The notes under the pieces are model-generated. The model worked only from the letters and a program-made list of their open reading frames with translations. It was not told the DNA's origin and ran no database searches. From Chondrosia reniformis (taxonomy: Eukaryota > Porifera > Demospongiae > Chondrillida > Chondrillidae): a DNA stretch of 64,000 bases. The position numbers and the translations under genes were made by a program. Below are positions 46,101-56,144 of the stretch, in pieces (position 1 is the stretch's first letter; every line of letters starts with the position of its first letter). Where the stretch lies: NCBI GenBank assembly GCA_947172415.1, contig OX359190.1:8370001-8434000 (forward strand), written 5' to 3'.

Positions 46101-46592
46101 TGTAAAGCGCAACTAAAGTGACATCAGCTTCAACTGATAGAAGCCTAATTTAAGAGAGCACAAATATGTCCAAACTTTTGATAACAGATCTATATAGCTG
46201 TAGATATTATTGACACAAAGCCATAAAAATTTAGATCGTGATTCCCTAGAGGCCTGCATAGATCATGATTTCCTAATTGCAAACTTGCATGAGAATCACC
46301 TGAAGATTTCCTAATTGTGGTTCAGTGGTTTATTACATCCCATGGACCAATTTTTAAGTTCCTTGCTTCAAATCTCATTTTGGATTGTGTAAGAGTTGGT
46401 ATAGAGTGTGTGGATCGTAGCTAATTTTCTCTGAGAAGAAAATTCATCATTGAATGATGCTCTGATAGCTTGCATGCTTAAATAGAGGTGATAATTTATA
46501 AGGTGCATGAAGCACATGAATATGGTTGATACCATTAATTATAGTCTTCATAAAGTTGTTTAATTCACTTGAGATTAACTAGATGGGACTCT
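46101..46592 (-). repeat. Inverted R1 end abutting gene 8
   Basis: Reverse complement of R1. It breaks at gatggg (about 46588) exactly where the stop-codon side of gene 8 begins; the R1 homology resumes beyond the start codon at about 47203. Confidence 0.6.
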
Positions 46593-47174
46593 TTATCTTG
46601 CTGACTCTAGTTCACATTCTAGATGTGCAGTTTCACATGCAGCAATATCATTAGTTCTTTCAAGACATTCTTCCAACTCTTCATCACAATGTCTAGATTC
46701 TTCAGGGGCTTGCTCCCTAAATGACTCACATAATGCTTTTCCTTCTTCCAGCAAGTGTGGGTAGTTGTCAATGTGTTTGTCGATTAAACATAAGAAAAAT
46801 TCATTTTGGCATTCAGTTATTTCATTAAGAGGAATTTTTTCCTCCTCTTCATTTTCATGTCCGCATTCAAAACACCTAACATGCCTTTTAAGATCTGAGT
46901 GTCTCTTTTTAGCTCCCCCACAAAATACTGGCAAGCTACAGAACCTTTCCATTAACTTGTTCATTTCATCTTCGGTGAAATATGCTAAGCCGAAACATTC
47001 AAGTCCTTCTTTTTCACATTCTTCAAAAGATTTACTTTCCTCACATTCTTCCATCTGTTCAGAGCAATCAGTGTCTCTCTTCACGGTTACCTTTGCATTG
47101 TGATCAGTTGCTTGAGCCCCATTAGTGATTACATTTGCCCCCAGTAGAGTAAGGAACAGGATCATTCCCTTCAT
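46593..47174 (-). CDS. Secreted acidic cysteine-rich repeat protein, gene 8 (divergent, promoter-less)
   Basis: 193 residues, the most divergent type together with gene 10. The N-terminus is TVKRDTDCSEQMEEC with the first dibasic site kept. The central C-x6-C is shortened to C-x2-C (VRCFECGHEN), the linker is NEEEEKIPLNE, and the last module is reduced (ERTNDIAACETAHLEC); still 15 cysteines. It has an extra Gly (ECFGLAYF) relative to gene 10 from a 3-base insertion. Only about 25 bases of family leader remain before the flank changes to gypsy/R1 sequence, so the TATA box and upstream block are absent. No stops, so it may be expressed from another promoter or be newly dead. Confidence 0.75.
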   Translation of the reverse strand: MKGMILFLTLLGANVITNGAQATDHNAKVTVKRDTDCSEQMEECEESKSFEECEKEGLECFGLAYFTEDEMNKLMERFCSLPVFCGGAKKRHSDLKRHVRCFECGHENEEEEKIPLNEITECQNEFFLCLIDKHIDNYPHLLEEGKALCESFREQAPEESRHCDEELEECLERTNDIAACETAHLECELESAR

Positions 47175-47194
47175 TTTTGTGACTGTTATGAAGA

Positions 47195-47350
47195 TAATGT
47201 GTGATGCATGGGGTACTGCTGGAGGAGCTTTTGGCTCTCAGGCAAGAGTGACTACCTCTACCTCTTGATGTCATTATCAAAACCAGTCCACCCTGCACAT
47301 AGCTTCTAGCCAGTGCTTTTATCCTTGGCCCCAAGCACAGATCGACCTTC
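47195..47350 (-). mobile_element. Ty3/gypsy integrase remnant upstream of gene 8
   Basis: The minus-strand reading includes RIKALARSYV and a following piece with several frame errors. It replaces the normal promoter of gene 8 and lies in the same orientation as the gene. Confidence 0.5.
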
Positions 47351-47483
47351 TCTTGATACTTAATAAGACCTTTTGTGGTTGCTATGTGATTACCTCTAGA
47401 TCTGTGGTAGCTCTTGTGGTTGCTATGTGGTTACTTGCCTACTGTATCTGTAATATGTATCTCCTTAAATGTTGGACACAAAG

Positions 47484-47544
47484 CTAACCAGAGGTATTCA
47501 ACTTTGCACTCCATTTGTCAGCTCTCCAATGGATACTGTTACCG
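47484..47544 (+). pseudogene. IMPDH exon fragment, copy 3
   Basis: Open, 61 bases, reading LTRGIQLCTPFVSSPMDTVT; the last codon is ACC in place of ACA, still followed by G|GTCAGC. Start of tandem unit 2. Confidence 0.6.
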
Positions 47545-48234
47545 GTCAGCCTGACAGGGTGTTTACACACTCAATATTATCAAAGGTATCCATACCTGGA
47601 TGTGTACAGACACATGTACGTGGCCTTTGGGTTACAGACCATCTTGGTACATTGCATTTCTAACTGAAGTCTTAGTATATCATTATCCTTTATTGTGAGT
47701 AAGCAAAGCGTACATACGTTCCTCAGGTAACCTAGGGTGGAACAGGTCTACAGGTTATCCTGATTGGCACACTTAAAAGTCACAGACCGACGGTCTCTTG
47801 AATGGTGGGGTGTGGAGTATTCTGCATGTAGAACTTTATATAATTGACGAAGCCTTTAGAGCAGCGTTCAATAAAGAATTATCTTCAGAGAAACTTAGCT
47901 ACTCTACCAGCCTTTCTACAGCTCCATCTGATAAGGCACACACATGAATATGATACCACATAATTTATACCACATACCACCATATACCACCACATTCAAC
48001 GCCACAACAATTGTCCTATTCTCAGGCAACTTGGAATTTGAATGGCAGCTTTGGTCTCACCATTTTACATGCATGATCCTGCTTATATATAAGTTCAAAA
48101 TAAAATATCATATGGACCCACATACATATGCATGTTCATACAGGGAGTTTTCTATACTAGTCGTATATATAATAATAAAATATATTTTATGTACATGCAT
48201 GGGCACTTTAATAATAATAATATATTATCTAATA
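47545..48234. repeat. Repeat R3 remainder, tandem unit 2
   Basis: Near-identical to 40990-41693. No gene. Confidence 0.5.
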
Positions 48235-48732
48235 CAGTGGAACCTCACAAATGCGACCACCTTTGGGAGGTTGGTCTTAATTTTGAGGTGGTCCTATTTC
48301 TGAAATTATTACGTACTGTACACGTTGGAAATATCTGTCAACAAAATGGTGGACCCTCGGCTGGCTTTCGTTTTCTACCTTAAAAATAAGCTTTTTCTTC
48401 CTTGAAAATGTTTGTGCAAGCTTTACCTTAGTAAAAGTGCTTTCTAAATCCCTTTCACTGGTTCAATGCTCGACGGTAAGGAGATATGGCATTGGCGACG
48501 ACCGGAACTCGAACTTTGTTTTCACACCTGGTCGTTATACCGAGGTTATTTGCCGGCTATTTTAATAATATCGGTCCGAAAATAGTGGTTGTAAAAGTGA
48601 ATTCCGAGGTGGTCGCTTTTCTGAACACCTAAAGTACAGCGCGAGATACAAGAATTACGCGGGACCAAAAAAGTGTGTTGCAATTTTGAGGTGGTCTTAA
48701 TACTGAGGTGGTCGTTAAGCGAGGTTCCACTG
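48235..48732. mobile_element. Pogo-like MITE, second copy
   Basis: Same element and insertion point as 41694-42191, again 498 bases between TA dinucleotides, with only a few substitutions. It was copied with the unit, not inserted separately. Confidence 0.7.
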
Positions 48733-48949
48733 TATATATAAAGCTGTATATATTTAATTGTTGATGAAGGCCCCTTTGGGTTGAAATATATATTCTTTTC
48801 TAAAGAATTCATTGTTACTGAAGCTTGCTTATATTCCCAACAACTATACACTCCATATCTTTTGATAAATGATGGTAGGTAGTCAATACAAATCACATCC
48901 AATTTGTTATTTTAAATGTTGATTAATTTGGTTTACATTGAATAGGGTG

Positions 48950-48995
<46 letters not shown>

Positions 48996-49604
48996 CCCAA
49001 GATAATCACACTGAGGTAGATAATATAATACAGATGGAAATGACTCCCAAAATAATCACAATCAGGTATATAATTAAACGCTACAAGACTTTAGCCACAC
49101 TGAAATTCTCAACTTCTGCATGCAGAGTAGTAGTCTCTACAGATCATATAAGGTTAAACACATGGCCTTCCAATTACCTTTTCACACCTTAGTATAGACT
49201 GAAGATGATGCAACCGTATGCCATTATCAGCAAAAATTCCAGTCTCATGTAGGGGGTCTCAGCCAATAATCACCGCGGATTTGACTTGCCTTCAGTGTGA
49301 GCTAGGAGTACCGTTGGTTGCTTGCATGCATTCACATAAACAACAGGGTTAGAGACAATTTGGTAACTTGCACACAAGGGTCATTATGAAATAAAAGGCC
49401 CCAGCCTTTATGTCCCTGTGTGCAAGTTACCAAATTGTCACTAACCCTGAAATTATTTTGAATTCTTACAGAGCTGCATAACAAATGTCTACATAGCTAT
49501 AGACTATATGTTATCCTAAAGAATAGTTGACCTGCTTATTCTTGCTATACTAATGCTTAATCTGTGTTCCTACTATAATGCAGCATCTGTCTTATAAGAA
49601 CTCT
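48733..49604. repeat. TA microsatellite, foldback MITE and gene 9 3' flank
   Basis: (TA)n at 48953-48990 and the 106-base foldback MITE at 49344-49449 (arms acaatttggtaacttgca). A 13-base insertion (gtgtgagctagga area near 49296) distinguishes this unit from unit 1. Confidence 0.55.
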
Positions 49605-50201
49605 TTATCTTGCCGACTCCAGTTTACAATCCATAAAGTCAGTATCGCATGCAGCTACAGCAATTTCGTTACCATCAGCTATTTCAAGACATTCTTCCAA
49701 CTCTTCATCACAATCTCTAGGTTCTTCAAGGGCTTGCTCCCTAAACTCCTTACAAAAATCTTTTCCTTCTTCCAGCAAGTGTGGGTAGGTGTCAATGTGT
49801 TCATCGATTGCACATAAGAAATACTCATATTCACATTCAGTCATGTCATTAAGAGGAATGTTTTCCTCCTCTTCTTCGTTTTCATGTTCACATTCTACAA
49901 AATCTTCATAACAGTTAGCATGCCTTTTAATTTCTGAGTGTCTCTTTTTGGCTCCCCCACAAAATGCTGGCAAGCTACAGAACCTTTCAGATAACTTGTA
50001 GAATTCATCTTCGGTGAAATATGCCAAGGCACATTCAACTAATTCCTTTTCACATTCTTCCAAAGATCTACTTTCCTCACATTCTTCCAACAGTGCATAG
50101 CACGGCTTCACAGTTTCCCTTGCATGGTGATCAGTTGCTGGAGCCCCATTAGTGATGACATTTGCTCCCAGTAGAGTAAGGAACAGGATCATTCCCTTCA
50201 T
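49605..50201 (-). CDS. Secreted acidic cysteine-rich repeat protein, gene 9
   Basis: 198 residues. The N-terminal third resembles gene 3 (ARETVKPCYALLEEC), the C-terminus gene 7 (DTDFMDCKLESAR). Private changes are concentrated in the second module: ENIPLNDMTECEYEYFLCAIDEH and KDFCKEFREQALEEP. The flanking DNA of genes 7 and 9 is almost identical while the proteins differ at many sites, so change is faster in the coding region than around it (by eye). MKGM chosen over an in-frame Met 14 codons upstream for the same TATA-spacing reason. Confidence 0.85.
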   Translation of the reverse strand: MKGMILFLTLLGANVITNGAPATDHHARETVKPCYALLEECEESRSLEECEKELVECALAYFTEDEFYKLSERFCSLPAFCGGAKKRHSEIKRHANCYEDFVECEHENEEEEENIPLNDMTECEYEYFLCAIDEHIDTYPHLLEEGKDFCKEFREQALEEPRDCDEELEECLEIADGNEIAVAACDTDFMDCKLESAR

Positions 50202-50285
50202 TTTTGTGACTGTTATGAAGATAAAATACCTATTGATTTTCACTGCAGTATAAAATGCTAAGTTTCAAATCTATAACAAGTTAAA

Positions 50286-50458
50286 CTCTTTTATAGGAAC
50301 TGTACATGTTTATATATTGTATTATTATAATTAGCTAGCTAGTATATATTTACATCATTATTATTTACTAAGTAGAGGTAAGCTCTTGCTAGTGATTATA
50401 CGGAAATTTTCTAGGAAAGCGTGGGCAAATGAGGGGAGGAGTTAAGGCTTCATGGAGG
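50286..50458 (-). promoter_or_regulatory. Promoter of gene 9
   Basis: TATA box 50286-50297, upstream block with cgtgggcaaatgagggg ending at 50458. Nearly identical to the gene 7 promoter. Confidence 0.6.
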
Positions 50459-51551
50459 ATATACTATATATAGTGCAAGTTACAATATACCATAATAGTA
50501 ATCAATACCTAATTGATAATAAAATTAATTCATATGGTTGGACCTCATTCATTCAATCATTCATTCATTTCATCATGTGTCTTATTTAATACATCTCATT
50601 CACTGTTTTGGTACCAAAAGGTGTGTATAATATTGTCGTGGTAATTTACTAAATTGAAGTAGAAGGGTGCTGTTGAAGGTGCTGAAAACACCAGTATCTT
50701 CGAATTTGGTGCTTGTGTATCTGCCTTGTCTTGGTAGTGTAACTTTGTAGGCATATAAGTGGTAAAGGCTTATAATGCTAGCAGGTAGTTGAGCCATATA
50801 TACGTACCTGGGTGGACGGTCTGGTAGCCCCTTGCAAGTGGTGATGGTTTGTAGCCCTGTACGTATATAATAAGCACTAGATTTAGCATGGCAGCTGTAT
50901 GCCCCTGTAACATGTGACCAGTTGACTTTGACTGGAGTCCACGAGATCATACATATTCATGTACATGGTGGTCTCTCTTAAAAGAGCCATAATTGGGTCT
51001 AGCAGTTTGACTCAGTGTATCAATTCAAGAAATCCCATGCATGGTGGTATGTGTATTAACTGGCTTACATTTAGCATCAAAGCATGCATGGTCAATATAT
51101 ATATTTTGAGCAATAAAAAGTACACTTTGATGATATAAATTGTACACTGTAGGCCTTCTTTCTTTCATTTGGTTCATATTGCTTGGTAAATGACTCTTAA
51201 TTGTGTAGGTACGTAGGTAAAAGATAGAGCTGGCCAACAAACAAACTGTTGAATTATATACTGTGCTATATATAGGAAATTCACATGCATTTATACATTT
51301 TATAACTGATTTAAGTTGCTTGAGGTAATGAAGGAACTTACATTGCTGAAGCCATATTCAATGTGGTTTAAACTACAGAACCACTATATATTAGGAAATC
51401 AAATATGCATTATGTTGACTCTCAAAAAAGGAGCACTAACTGAATCTATATATTTACCAGTCAATCAAGTTCTATAGAGCTGTATTAATTTTTATGCACG
51501 AAGAACTATAAATATATATAAAATCAATTCAGGCCTTTATATATAGAAGCT
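50459..51551. repeat. R2 copy, carrier-exon stub and flank, unit 2
   Basis: As 43912-45062, but the TAA-rich run of R2 is deleted near 50878, which fuses two open frames into a chance 116-codon frame. Carrier stub at 51217-51282. Confidence 0.5.
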
Positions 51552-51896
51552 TCAATGACACAATACATGATAACATGAAATGCACAATATTCTATACAAC
51601 AATTTTCCTAGGCATTTTCTAGTCCATATATGCCTCCTATTGTTTCTATATAAATCATTATCTGTTTTTGTGGTGATTTGATTGCAATTTTCATCAAGTA
51701 TATAAGAAAGATTTTTTTCACCAAATTTATTTCTCAAACCAATTTTGATCATTTTCATATGTGAAAAGCTTCGTTCCACTGATGCTGTCCCAACTGGAAT
51801 TGTCACGCAAATATTGGCCAGGGTATTCAAATTAGGGAACATTGTTTTGAGCATTTCAATTATTGTTACAAGATAGTTTAGAGCCAAAGTAGCCAC
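51552..51896 (-). mobile_element. hAT transposase C-terminal fragment, copy 4
   Basis: Twin of copy 3, reading TIPVGTASVERSFSHMKMIK, with the same downstream frameshift. No other transposase part is present. Confidence 0.6.
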
Positions 51897-51974
51897 AAAT
51901 ATCCTTACTCAAAGTGAAGCAAAGAAGACTTAGTACAGAAAGCTTGCAGACTATGTGCATATACTAGTCAGCTT

Positions 51975-52640
51975 CTAATTTATAGATAAAACCTACCAGA
52001 CCTTGGGACAGAATACATGTGGGCTTTGTTGGCCCTTTTCAGGGCAAGTCCCACCTCTTAGCAGTGAATGTACGTGTTCTTTCCAAGTGTGCAGTGATTT
52101 TTAAGATGTCTAACTAATACCACAACTAGTAAGACATTGCATGAGGTCTTAAAGGGCCCCCAGTTAACAACCACAGTGAATTTGATGTACCTTGAGAGTG
52201 AACTAAGATATTAATGTTTCACTACATTCACACATATGCATGGCTTCTAAGTTATAGACCATCTTGTAACTTGCTTATAAGACTGTGACTGTTTTCTGTG
52301 GCAACTGTATTCGTGGCCATAAAGAACTGGACACACTCTAAATAGGTAGATACAGACTCTGAAACTGTTGTTCCATTGTAGCCATCCCTGTTGCCAGATG
52401 TGATACCGTGGGTTCAAGCTAATGAGGTGGCGATCGTGCAACATATGAATCAACTTATGCACATGCAGCTATAGCTCATTCAATCAACTAACCGCTTACA
52501 GTAAAATAACACACATATTTAAACTACACTTAAGTGATTATACATATATAACTGACTACAAATGATAACTGACTAGTGACTTAATAGGCATGACTCAGCA
52601 TAGTTACACAACATTACAAGAGTAAATTGTCATAAATTCA
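51975..52640 (+). mobile_element. Ty3/gypsy debris, tandem unit 2
   Basis: Counterpart of 45430-46100, with the RPWDRIH-like variant (ttgggacag) shared between units 1, 2 and 3 but not with 29460. Confidence 0.45.
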
Positions 52641-53133
52641 AAATGTAAAGCGCAACTAAAGTGACATCAGCTTCAACTGATAGAAGCCTAATTTAAGAGA
52701 GCACAAATATGTCCAAACTTTTGATAACAGATCTATATAGCTGTAGATATTATTGACACAAAGCCATAAAAAGTTAGATCGTGATTCTCTATAGGCCTGC
52801 ATAGATCGTGATTTCCTAATTGCAAACTTGCATGAGAATGACCTGAAGATTTCCTAATTGTGGTTCAGTGGTTTATTACATCCCATGGACCAATTTTTAA
52901 GTTCCTTGCTTCAAATCTCATTTTGGATTGTGTAACAGTTGGTAGAGTGTGTGGATAGTAGCTAATTTTCTCTGAGAAGAATATTCATCATTGAATGATG
53001 CTCTGATAGCTTGCATGCTTAAATAGAGGTGATAATTTATAAGGTGCATGAAGCACATGAATATGGTTGATACCATTAATTATAGTCTTCATAAAGTTGT
53101 TTAATTCACTTGAGATTAACTAGATGAGACTCT
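52641..53133 (-). repeat. Inverted R1 end abutting gene 10
   Basis: Same junction as at gene 8 (tagatgagactctttatc), one base different, showing that gene 10 and its flank were copied as a unit with gene 8. Confidence 0.6.
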
Positions 53134-53712
53134 TTATCTTGCTGACTCTAGTTCACATTCTAGATGTGCAGTTTCACATGCAGCAATATCATTAGTTCTT
53201 TCAAGACATTCTTCCAACTCTTCATCGCAATGTCTAGATTCTTCAGGGGCTTGCTCCCTAAATGACTCACATAATGCTTTTCCTTCTTCCAGCAAGTGTG
53301 GGTAGTTGTCAATGTGTTTGTCGATTAAACATAAGAAAAATTCATTTTGGCATTCAGTTATTTCATTAAGAGGAATTTTTTCCTCCTCTTCATTTTCATG
53401 TCCGCATTCAAAACACCTAACATGCCTTTTAAGATCTGAGTGTCTCTTTTTAGCTCCCCCACAAAATACTGGCAAGCTACAGAACCTTTCCATTAACTTG
53501 TTCATTTCATCTTCGGTGAAATATGCTAAGAAACATTCAAGTCCTTCTTTTTCACATTCTTCAAAAGATTTACTTTCCTCACATTCTTCCATCTGTTCAA
53601 AGCAATCAGTGTCTCTCTTCACGGTTACCTTTGCATTGTGATCAGTTGCTTGAGCCCCATTAGTGATTACATTTGCCCCCAGTAGAGTAAGGAACAGGAT
53701 CATTCCCTTCAT
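53134..53712 (-). CDS. Secreted acidic cysteine-rich repeat protein, gene 10 (divergent, promoter-less)
   Basis: 192 residues, nearly identical to gene 8 apart from lack of the extra Gly (ECFLAYF) and CFEQMEEC for CSEQMEEC. It keeps the C-x2-C form of the fourth pair and the short last module. The family promoter is absent, as for gene 8; upstream is gypsy/R1 sequence. The frame is open in both copies, with at least one protein-level and one in-frame indel difference, which suggests the frame has survived the duplication. Whether it is transcribed cannot be told. Confidence 0.75.
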   Translation of the reverse strand: MKGMILFLTLLGANVITNGAQATDHNAKVTVKRDTDCFEQMEECEESKSFEECEKEGLECFLAYFTEDEMNKLMERFCSLPVFCGGAKKRHSDLKRHVRCFECGHENEEEEKIPLNEITECQNEFFLCLIDKHIDNYPHLLEEGKALCESFREQAPEESRHCDEELEECLERTNDIAACETAHLECELESAR

Positions 53713-53739
53713 TTTTGTGACTGTTATGAAGATAATGTG

Positions 53740-53890
53740 TGATGCATGGGGTACTGCTGGAGGAGCTTTTGGCTCTCAGGCAAGAGTGACTACCTCTACC
53801 TCTTGATGTCATTATCAAAACCAGTCCACCCTGCACATAGCTTCTAGCCAGTGCTTTTATCCTTGGCCCCAAGCACAGATCGACCTTCTC
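53740..53890 (-). mobile_element. Ty3/gypsy integrase remnant upstream of gene 10
   Basis: Identical in layout to 47195-47350. KALARSYV is readable, followed by frame errors. Any promoter for gene 10 must lie here or farther upstream. Confidence 0.5.
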
Positions 53891-54020
53891 TTGATACTTA
53901 ATAAGACCTTTTGTGGTTGCTATGTGATTGCTCTAGATCTGTGGTAGCTCTTGTGGTTGCTATGTGGTTACTTGCCTACTGTATCTGTAATATGTATCTC
54001 CTTAAATGTTGGACACAAAG

Positions 54021-54081
54021 CTAACCAGAGGTATTCAACTTTGCACTCCATTTGTCAGCTCTCCAATGGATACTGTTACCG
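54021..54081 (+). pseudogene. IMPDH exon fragment, copy 4
   Basis: Open, matches copy 3 including the ACC codon. It starts tandem unit 3. Confidence 0.6.
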
Positions 54082-55272
54082 GTCAGCCTGACAGGGTGTT
54101 TACACACTCAATGTTATCAAAGGTATCCATACCTGGATGTGTACATACTGCACATGTACGTGGCCTTTGGGTTATACAGACCATCTTGGTTCATTGTGCA
54201 CAAGGCATTTCTAACTGAAGTCTTAGTATATCATTATCCTTTATTGTGAGTAAGCAAAGCGTACATACATTCCTCAGGTAACCTAGGGTGGAACAGGTCT
54301 ATAGGTTATCCTGAATGGCACACTTAAAAGTCACAGATTGATGGTCTCTTGAATGGTGGGGTGTGGAGTGTTCTGCATGCAGAACTTTATATAATTGACG
54401 AAGCCATTAGAGCAGCGTTCAATAAAGAATTATCTTCAGAGAAACTTAGCTACTCTACCAGCCTTTCTACAGTTCCATCTGATAAGGCACACACATGAAT
54501 ATACCACCACATTCAACACCATAACAATTGTCTTATTCTCGGGCTACTTGGAATTTGAATGGCAGCTTTGGTCTCACCATTTTACATGCATGATCCTGCT
54601 TATATATAAGTTCAAAATAAAATATCATATGGACCTACATACATATGCATGTTCATGCAGGGAGTTATACTAGTCTTATATATATAAAATATATTTTATG
54701 TACATACATGCATGGGCACTTTAATAATAATAATAGTATATAATACATATATAAAGCTGTATATATTTAATTATTGATGATGGCCCCTTTGGGTTGAAAT
54801 ATATAATATTATTCTTTTCTAAAGAATTCATTGTTACTGAAGCTTGCTTATATTCCCAACAACTATATACTTCATATCTTTTGATAAATGATGGTAGGTA
54901 GTCAATACAAATCACATTCAATTTGTTATATTAATTGTTGATTAATTTGGTTTACATTGAATAGGGTGCACTATATATATATATTTTTGGCCATCCCTAC
55001 TATATGGAGGGTACTACTGTATGTATATCAATGTGGTGGTAATAAATGAATGATAAAGCCACTTTGAATTGAATTCTATATAACCAACTGAAATTTCTAA
55101 AACATTGAATTATTTTGAATTCTTACAGAGCTGCATAACAATTGTACTACGTACATAGCTATAGACTATATGTTATCCTAAAGAATAGTTGACCTGCTTA
55201 TTCTTGCTATATATATACTAATGCTTAATCTGTGTTTTTACTATAATGCAGCATCTGTCTTATAAGAACTCT
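54082..55272. repeat. Repeat R3 remainder and gene 11 3' flank, unit 3
   Basis: Lacks both the pogo-like MITE (empty site near 54742) and the 106-base foldback MITE. The TA run is short here (54970-54984) and continues into ggccatccctactatatgg, the ancestral-looking joint. Confidence 0.55.
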
Positions 55273-55875
55273 TTATCTTGCCGACTCCAGTTCACACTCC
55301 ATAAAGACAGTATCGCATGTAGCTACTGCAATTTTGTTACCATCAGCTATTTCAAGACATTCTTCCAACTCTTCATCACAATCTCTAGGTTCTTCAGGGG
55401 CTTGCTCCCTAAACGCCTCACAAAATGCTTTTCCTTCTTCCAGCAAGTGTGGGTAGGTGTCAATGTGTTTGTCGATTAAACATAAGAAAAGCTCACTTTG
55501 GCATTCAGTTATGCCATTAAGAGGAATTTCTTCCTCCTCTTCTTCATTTTCATGTTCACATTCTACAAAATCTTCAAAACAGCTAGCAAACCTAATTTCT
55601 GAGTGTCTCTTTTTGGCTCCCCCACAAAAAGCTGGCAAGCTACAGAACCTCTTAGATATCTTGTACATTTCATCTTCGGTGAAATATGCTAAGGAACATT
55701 CCATTACTTCCTTTTCACATTCTTCAAGAGATTGACTTTCCTCACATTCTTCCAACTGTACCATGCAATCAATGTCTCTCTTCACGGTTACCTTTGCATG
55801 GTGATCAGTTGCTGGAGCCCCATTAGTGATGACATTTGCTCCCAGTAGAGTAAGGAACAGGATCATTCCCTTCAT
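55273..55875 (-). CDS. Secreted acidic cysteine-rich repeat protein, gene 11
   Basis: 200 residues with 15 cysteines. The N-terminal dibasic site is kept (VTVKRDIDCMVQLEEC), the AKKR site is kept, but the following IKRH is reduced to IRF (SEIRFASCFEDFVEC) by a small in-frame deletion, leaving one central site. The ending DTVFMECELESAR is shared with gene 6. It lies in tandem unit 3 at the position of genes 7 and 9 but belongs to the other N-terminal subgroup, so position and sequence relationship disagree. Confidence 0.85.
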   Translation of the reverse strand: MKGMILFLTLLGANVITNGAPATDHHAKVTVKRDIDCMVQLEECEESQSLEECEKEVMECSLAYFTEDEMYKISKRFCSLPAFCGGAKKRHSEIRFASCFEDFVECEHENEEEEEEIPLNGITECQSELFLCLIDKHIDTYPHLLEEGKAFCEAFREQAPEEPRDCDEELEECLEIADGNKIAVATCDTVFMECELESAR

Positions 55876-55957
55876 TTTTGTGACTGTTATGAAGATAATA
55901 CCTATTGATTTTCACTGCAGTATAAAATGCCAAATTTCAAATCTATAACAAGTTAAA

Positions 55958-56144
55958 CTCTTTTATAGGAGAATATATTAACTGTTTTTATATTGTATTA
56001 TTATAATTAGCTAGCTAGTATATATTTGCATAGCCGAGCATCATTATTATGTACAAAGCAGAGCTAAGCTCTTGCTAGTGATTATACGGAAATTAACTAG
56101 GAAAGCGTGGGCAAATGAGGGGAGGAGTTAAGGCTTCATGGAGG
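55958..56144 (-). promoter_or_regulatory. Promoter of gene 11
   Basis: TATA box 55958-55969; upstream block to 56144 with cgtgggcaaatgagggg. The spacer has the gcatagccgagcatc form of genes 3 and 5, not the short form of genes 7 and 9. Confidence 0.6.

Noticed and set aside
48938-49192. 84-codon frame with alternating Ile-Tyr
   Set aside because: Produced by translation of the TA microsatellite at 48953-48990.
50600-50950. 116-codon minus-strand frame in R2
   Set aside because: It arises from a deletion of the TAA-rich run that fuses two frames. Other R2 copies have stops between them, and an intron-like boundary lies inside.
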